A stretch of DNA of 9,095 bases from NCBI GenBank assembly GCA_020444775.1, contig JAGRHX010000607.1, positions 1-9,095 of the forward strand, in the 5' to 3' direction. Shown here in pieces: positions 6,924-9,095 of the stretch (position 1 is the stretch's first letter; each line of letters opens with the position of its first letter). The DNA comes from Gammaproteobacteria bacterium. Lineage in GTDB: Bacteria > Pseudomonadota > Gammaproteobacteria > HK1. The notes beneath the pieces are model-generated. The model made no database searches, was not told the DNA's origin, and saw nothing but the letters and a program-made list of their open reading frames with translations. The translations under genes were made by a program, and so were the position numbers.

Positions 6924-6971
6924 CAGCCGGTCCTCATCGCCACGCGGCCGCGCGGTCGCCGACAGCGGCTG
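6924..6971. other. Nested inverted repeats in the gap between the CmoA-like and LLM genes
   Basis: CAGCCG (6924-6929) and CGGCTG (6966-6971) flank the perfect 10-bp palindrome CGCGGCCGCG (6943-6952). This lies just downstream of the CmoA-like stop (6982) on the minus strand, so it could act as a weak terminator or attenuator before the LLM gene. The outer arms are short and there is no T-tract, so support is low. Confidence 0.2.
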
Positions 6972-6981
6972 GAATCACGTC

Positions 6982-7692
6982 TCATTTGATAGCCAGGAAT
7001 CCTTCGAAACAGATGTACTTCATCACCGTGGTGATGTCGACGAACCCGGCGCGTCGCAACAGACCGATATTGCCATCAGTGGAGAAGGGCTCGAGCACCC
7101 CCTTGAGGCTACGCGACTTGGCGACGATCTCGGCGCCGTTATAGCCTTGATCCAGCTTGTGATCGACATAGAGCGCGCTGAGGATGTCCTGGAATCGGGC
7201 ATCCGGACCGCGGACCTTCTCGAACATGATGAAGGCTCCGCCCCAGTTGAGCGCGTGGTAGATCTGCTCAAGCAGCTGCTGACGGACCCTGGGCCGGACG
7301 AACTGCACGGTGTAGTAGGCGACGATCAGATCGGCCGGCTCCATCTGCATGCCGATGATATCGTCGTGCAGCACGCCGACCCGCGGGTCGGCGCGGTTGA
7401 CCTCGCGGGCTCGCGCGCACATCCGGGCCTCGTTGTCGACCGCGACGAAGCGCATCGGTCGACCCGCATGGCGTTGTGCGATGTGTCGCGTCAGCTGGCC
7501 GGTCGCACAGCCAAGCTCGTAGCAGACCGAGCCGTCGGCGAGGAAGAAGTCACTCAGCGCGGCGACCAGGGCGTGGCCCTGCTCGTACAGCGGGACCGAG
7601 CGCCGCACGTGTCGATCGAATGCATCGGCCACATCGCCGCCAAAACTCCAGCGCGCGTTCTCCGCGCTGATTACATCACCGACATCGGACAT
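6982..7692 (-). CDS. CmoA-like protein (carboxy-SAM synthase family)
   Basis: CmoA converts SAM and prephenate to carboxy-SAM (Cx-SAM), which CmoB uses to build cmo5U34 in tRNA. The 236-residue product follows E. coli CmoA (as I recall its sequence) along its length. It shows WSFGGDVADAF (15-25), RRSVPLYEQG (30-39), motif I VCYELGCATGQLTRHI (56-71), RFVAVDN (81-87), YYTVQFVRPRVRQQLLEQIY (126-145), GGAFIMFEK (151-159), DQGYNGAEIVAKSRSLKGVL (181-200) and LRRAGF (212-217). Tyr36 and Arg194 align with CmoA Tyr39 and Arg199, the arginine known to salt-bridge the Cx-SAM carboxylate. Motif I and much of the rest diverge, and no cmoB lies in the window. It is thus probably a paralogue with another role rather than the housekeeping CmoA. 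A plain methyltransferase of this subfamily is the alternative. The ATG at 7692 has GGAG six bases upstream. The glycosyltransferase gene ends 73 bp before it on the same strand. Confidence 0.8.
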   Translation of the reverse strand: MSDVGDVISAENARWSFGGDVADAFDRHVRRSVPLYEQGHALVAALSDFFLADGSVCYELGCATGQLTRHIAQRHAGRPMRFVAVDNEARMCARAREVNRADPRVGVLHDDIIGMQMEPADLIVAYYTVQFVRPRVRQQLLEQIYHALNWGGAFIMFEKVRGPDARFQDILSALYVDHKLDQGYNGAEIVAKSRSLKGVLEPFSTDGNIGLLRRAGFVDITTVMKYICFEGFLAIK

Positions 7693-7765
7693 GCTTGGCT
7701 CCGGGAGCGCGATTGAAGGCGCCTACCGGTGCATTCTGTATCATCGGTCGGTCCTGTGCGATTGC

Positions 7766-8968
7766 TCAGTCACCACTGGCGCGCGCGGTCAGGTGCGGCG
7801 ACAGCAATGACTCGTACAGTTCCTGGTAATGCGTCACCATGCGCTCCACGCTGAAGTCGCGACGATGCCGACGGCACGCGTTTGCGCCCAGAGCCCGACG
7901 ATAAGGCTCGTCCGCAATCAAGGCTTTGAGCGCGGTCGCGAGGCCTTCGGTGTCACCCGGCTCGACAACGCTGCCACAGGCCGCGTCGGCACCATCGGCC
8001 ACTTGTGGCTGCGTGCTGCGCGCGGTGACCACCTGGGCGTGGTCACCGACCCGTGTCACGACGCTGGGCAACCCCATGGCCATGGCCTCCAGCAGTCCGA
8101 GGCTCACGCCCTCGCTGAAGCTGCAATTGACGTAGACATCGAACGCACTCAGCCAGGCGCCGACCTCGTCGCTCTCGCCGGGCAGGTGCACACGATCCCG
8201 ATGCACGAGCGTCGCAGCACGTGCCGCCAGAGCGTCGCGCTCGGGCCCGTCACCGACCAATGCCAGATGCACTTCGTGGTCGCCGGCGTTGAGCTGGTCG
8301 ACGATACCGACGAGCGCGGGGAAATTCTTGACCTCGTGCAAGCGCCCGATCGAGCCGACCAGCAGCGCATGCTCGCCCAGTCCCAGACTGCGTCGCATTC
8401 GTTCTCGGTCAGCGGGTCTGGTTGTCGGCACCGGGACACCGTTGTCCACCGTCAGCACGTCTTGATACGCAACGCCACAGGCCTCGACCAGCTTGCGTCG
8501 GGTCGCATCGCTCACGCACACGACCGCGTTGCTGTGCTCCATGCCCCACTGGCTGGCACGCCGTCGCAGCCAGCGCTTCAGGCCACTCACTCCCAGGTCG
8601 CCGAGCACCGTGCCGTGCTCGGCATGCACATGGGCCTTGACGCGCGCGCAGCGACGGGCCACCACGGCCTCCAGCAAGGTCCCCCAATTATGGGAATGAA
8701 CGAGGTCTATACGCTGTTCGCGTAGCACCCCGGCCAGGCGCCAGAACAGCGACGGGTCGTGCCCGGGTTGCTTGTGCATCGCGAGCAGCCGGGCGCGATC
8801 GTCGAACCATCGGGACGCTTCGCCCAGCTCTGTCAGGGAGACGACCAGCGCCGAGAATCGTGTCGGGTCCAATCCCGCGACAAGGCGGGCTACGCAGCGT
8901 TCCATGCCACCGACATCGAGACTGGGCACCAGATAGGCAATCCGTAGGGGGCTCGTGGAGTTCTGCAT
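7766..8968 (-). CDS. GT4-family (GT-B fold) glycosyltransferase
   Basis: A retaining glycosyltransferase that would move a sugar from a nucleotide-sugar donor to a glycan, lipid or small molecule at the cytosolic side of the membrane. From the ATG at 8968 the product has 400 residues. The N-terminal Rossmann domain begins RIAYLVPSLDVGGMERCV (9-26) with the GGxE loop, then DLVHSHNWGTLLEAVVA (88-104). The C-terminal domain has VGSIGRLHEVKNF (204-216), LALVGDGPERDAL (235-247) and the EX7E motif, Glu286 and Glu294, in SEGVSLGLLEAMAMGLP. An insertion rich in Ala, Gln and Asp (about 315-332) precedes the final helix. No signal peptide is seen. The start is uncertain: none of the candidates at 8968, 9010 (ATG) and 9049 (GTG) has a good ribosome site, and the frame is open to the window edge. 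8968 is preferred because the fold begins right after it. It may belong to a neighbouring polysaccharide locus beyond the window. Confidence 0.85.
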   Translation of the reverse strand: MQNSTSPLRIAYLVPSLDVGGMERCVARLVAGLDPTRFSALVVSLTELGEASRWFDDRARLLAMHKQPGHDPSLFWRLAGVLREQRIDLVHSHNWGTLLEAVVARRCARVKAHVHAEHGTVLGDLGVSGLKRWLRRRASQWGMEHSNAVVCVSDATRRKLVEACGVAYQDVLTVDNGVPVPTTRPADRERMRRSLGLGEHALLVGSIGRLHEVKNFPALVGIVDQLNAGDHEVHLALVGDGPERDALAARAATLVHRDRVHLPGESDEVGAWLSAFDVYVNCSFSEGVSLGLLEAMAMGLPSVVTRVGDHAQVVTARSTQPQVADGADAACGSVVEPGDTEGLATALKALIADEPYRRALGANACRRHRRDFSVERMVTHYQELYESLLSPHLTARASGD

Positions 8969-9095
8969 CGAGGGATCAACGCGTCGCGTTTGAATACTCT
9001 TGGCGACCATGAACGCCGGAATCGAGTTTGTTTCCGGGTCGGTCGCCACCTGCGTACGACCACGACGGAATGCCTTACGGGCACACCCTGGCGCG
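8969..9095. other. Window end, possible upstream extension of the glycosyltransferase gene
   Basis: On the minus strand the glycosyltransferase frame stays open through this stretch, with a GTG at 9049 and an ATG at 9010. The translated residues (basic, such as RKAFRRGRTQ) do not look like the family. In another minus-strand frame a TAA at 9077-9075 could end a gene entering from the right. The data do not decide between these. Confidence 0.3.

Noticed and set aside
5853..6989. 378-residue open frame on the plus strand
   Set aside because: It lies antisense over the LLM gene and has the His/Arg/Asp-rich composition of a GC-rich gene read backwards; no domain is recognisable.
6829..7716. 295-residue open frame on the plus strand
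   Set aside because: Antisense to the CmoA-like gene, which has clear motifs; this frame has none.
7829..8725. 298-residue open frame on the plus strand
   Set aside because: Antisense to the glycosyltransferase gene with its EX7E motif; no recognisable domain.
1..9095. tRNA, rRNA, CRISPR, insertion sequence or prophage elements
   Set aside because: No cloverleaf-like sequence, spaced repeat array, transposase or integrase motif, or terminal inverted repeats with target duplications was seen on either strand.

Overview
This is a strongly GC-rich window with GC-ending codons, clear Shine-Dalgarno sites and no introns. It is bacterial and most likely a proteobacterium, perhaps a gammaproteobacterium. 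That placement is a soft inference from composition and gene families, since there is no rRNA or other taxonomic marker here. Eight protein-coding genes are supported. I found no RNA gene, CRISPR array, transposase or integrase.

Layout, left to right. (1) 1-434, minus strand: the N-terminal half of a class I fructose-bisphosphate aldolase of the short bacterial (Staphylococcus Fda) type, cut by the window edge. (2) 435-974: a gene-free stretch holding three tandem 13-bp repeats and a small hairpin. (3) 975-2012, plus: a TauD/TfdA-type Fe(II)/2-oxoglutarate dioxygenase. (4) 2091-2873, minus: a crotonase-fold (enoyl-CoA hydratase/isomerase) protein. It converges on the dioxygenase, with a GC-rich hairpin between the two. 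(5) 3171-3974 and 4136-5812, plus: a class I SAM-dependent methyltransferase followed by a thiamine-diphosphate (ThDP) enzyme of the acetolactate synthase/benzoylformate decarboxylase superfamily. (6) A 15-bp-stem hairpin at 5820-5852 separates this pair from the convergent genes. (7) 5871-6869, 6982-7692 and 7766-8968, all minus: a luciferase-like (LLM) flavin oxidoreductase, a CmoA-like carboxy-SAM-synthase-family protein, and a GT4 glycosyltransferase.

How the genes may work together. Fda belongs to central metabolism and is probably unrelated to the rest. The genes between about 975 and 7692 are typical of a small specialised-metabolite or catabolic pathway: one 2OG oxygenase, one flavin oxidoreductase, one C-C-bond-forming or decarboxylating ThDP enzyme, one CoA-thioester enzyme and two SAM-fold proteins. 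None has a substrate that can be read from sequence. The two most notable points are these. The SAM-fold protein at 6982-7692 resembles CmoA along its whole length and appears to keep the arginine and tyrosine that contact the carboxylate of carboxy-SAM. The crotonase appears to lack both glutamates of a true enoyl-CoA hydratase. A pathway that makes or uses carboxy-SAM outside tRNA modification is therefore a testable hypothesis, not a demonstrated system.
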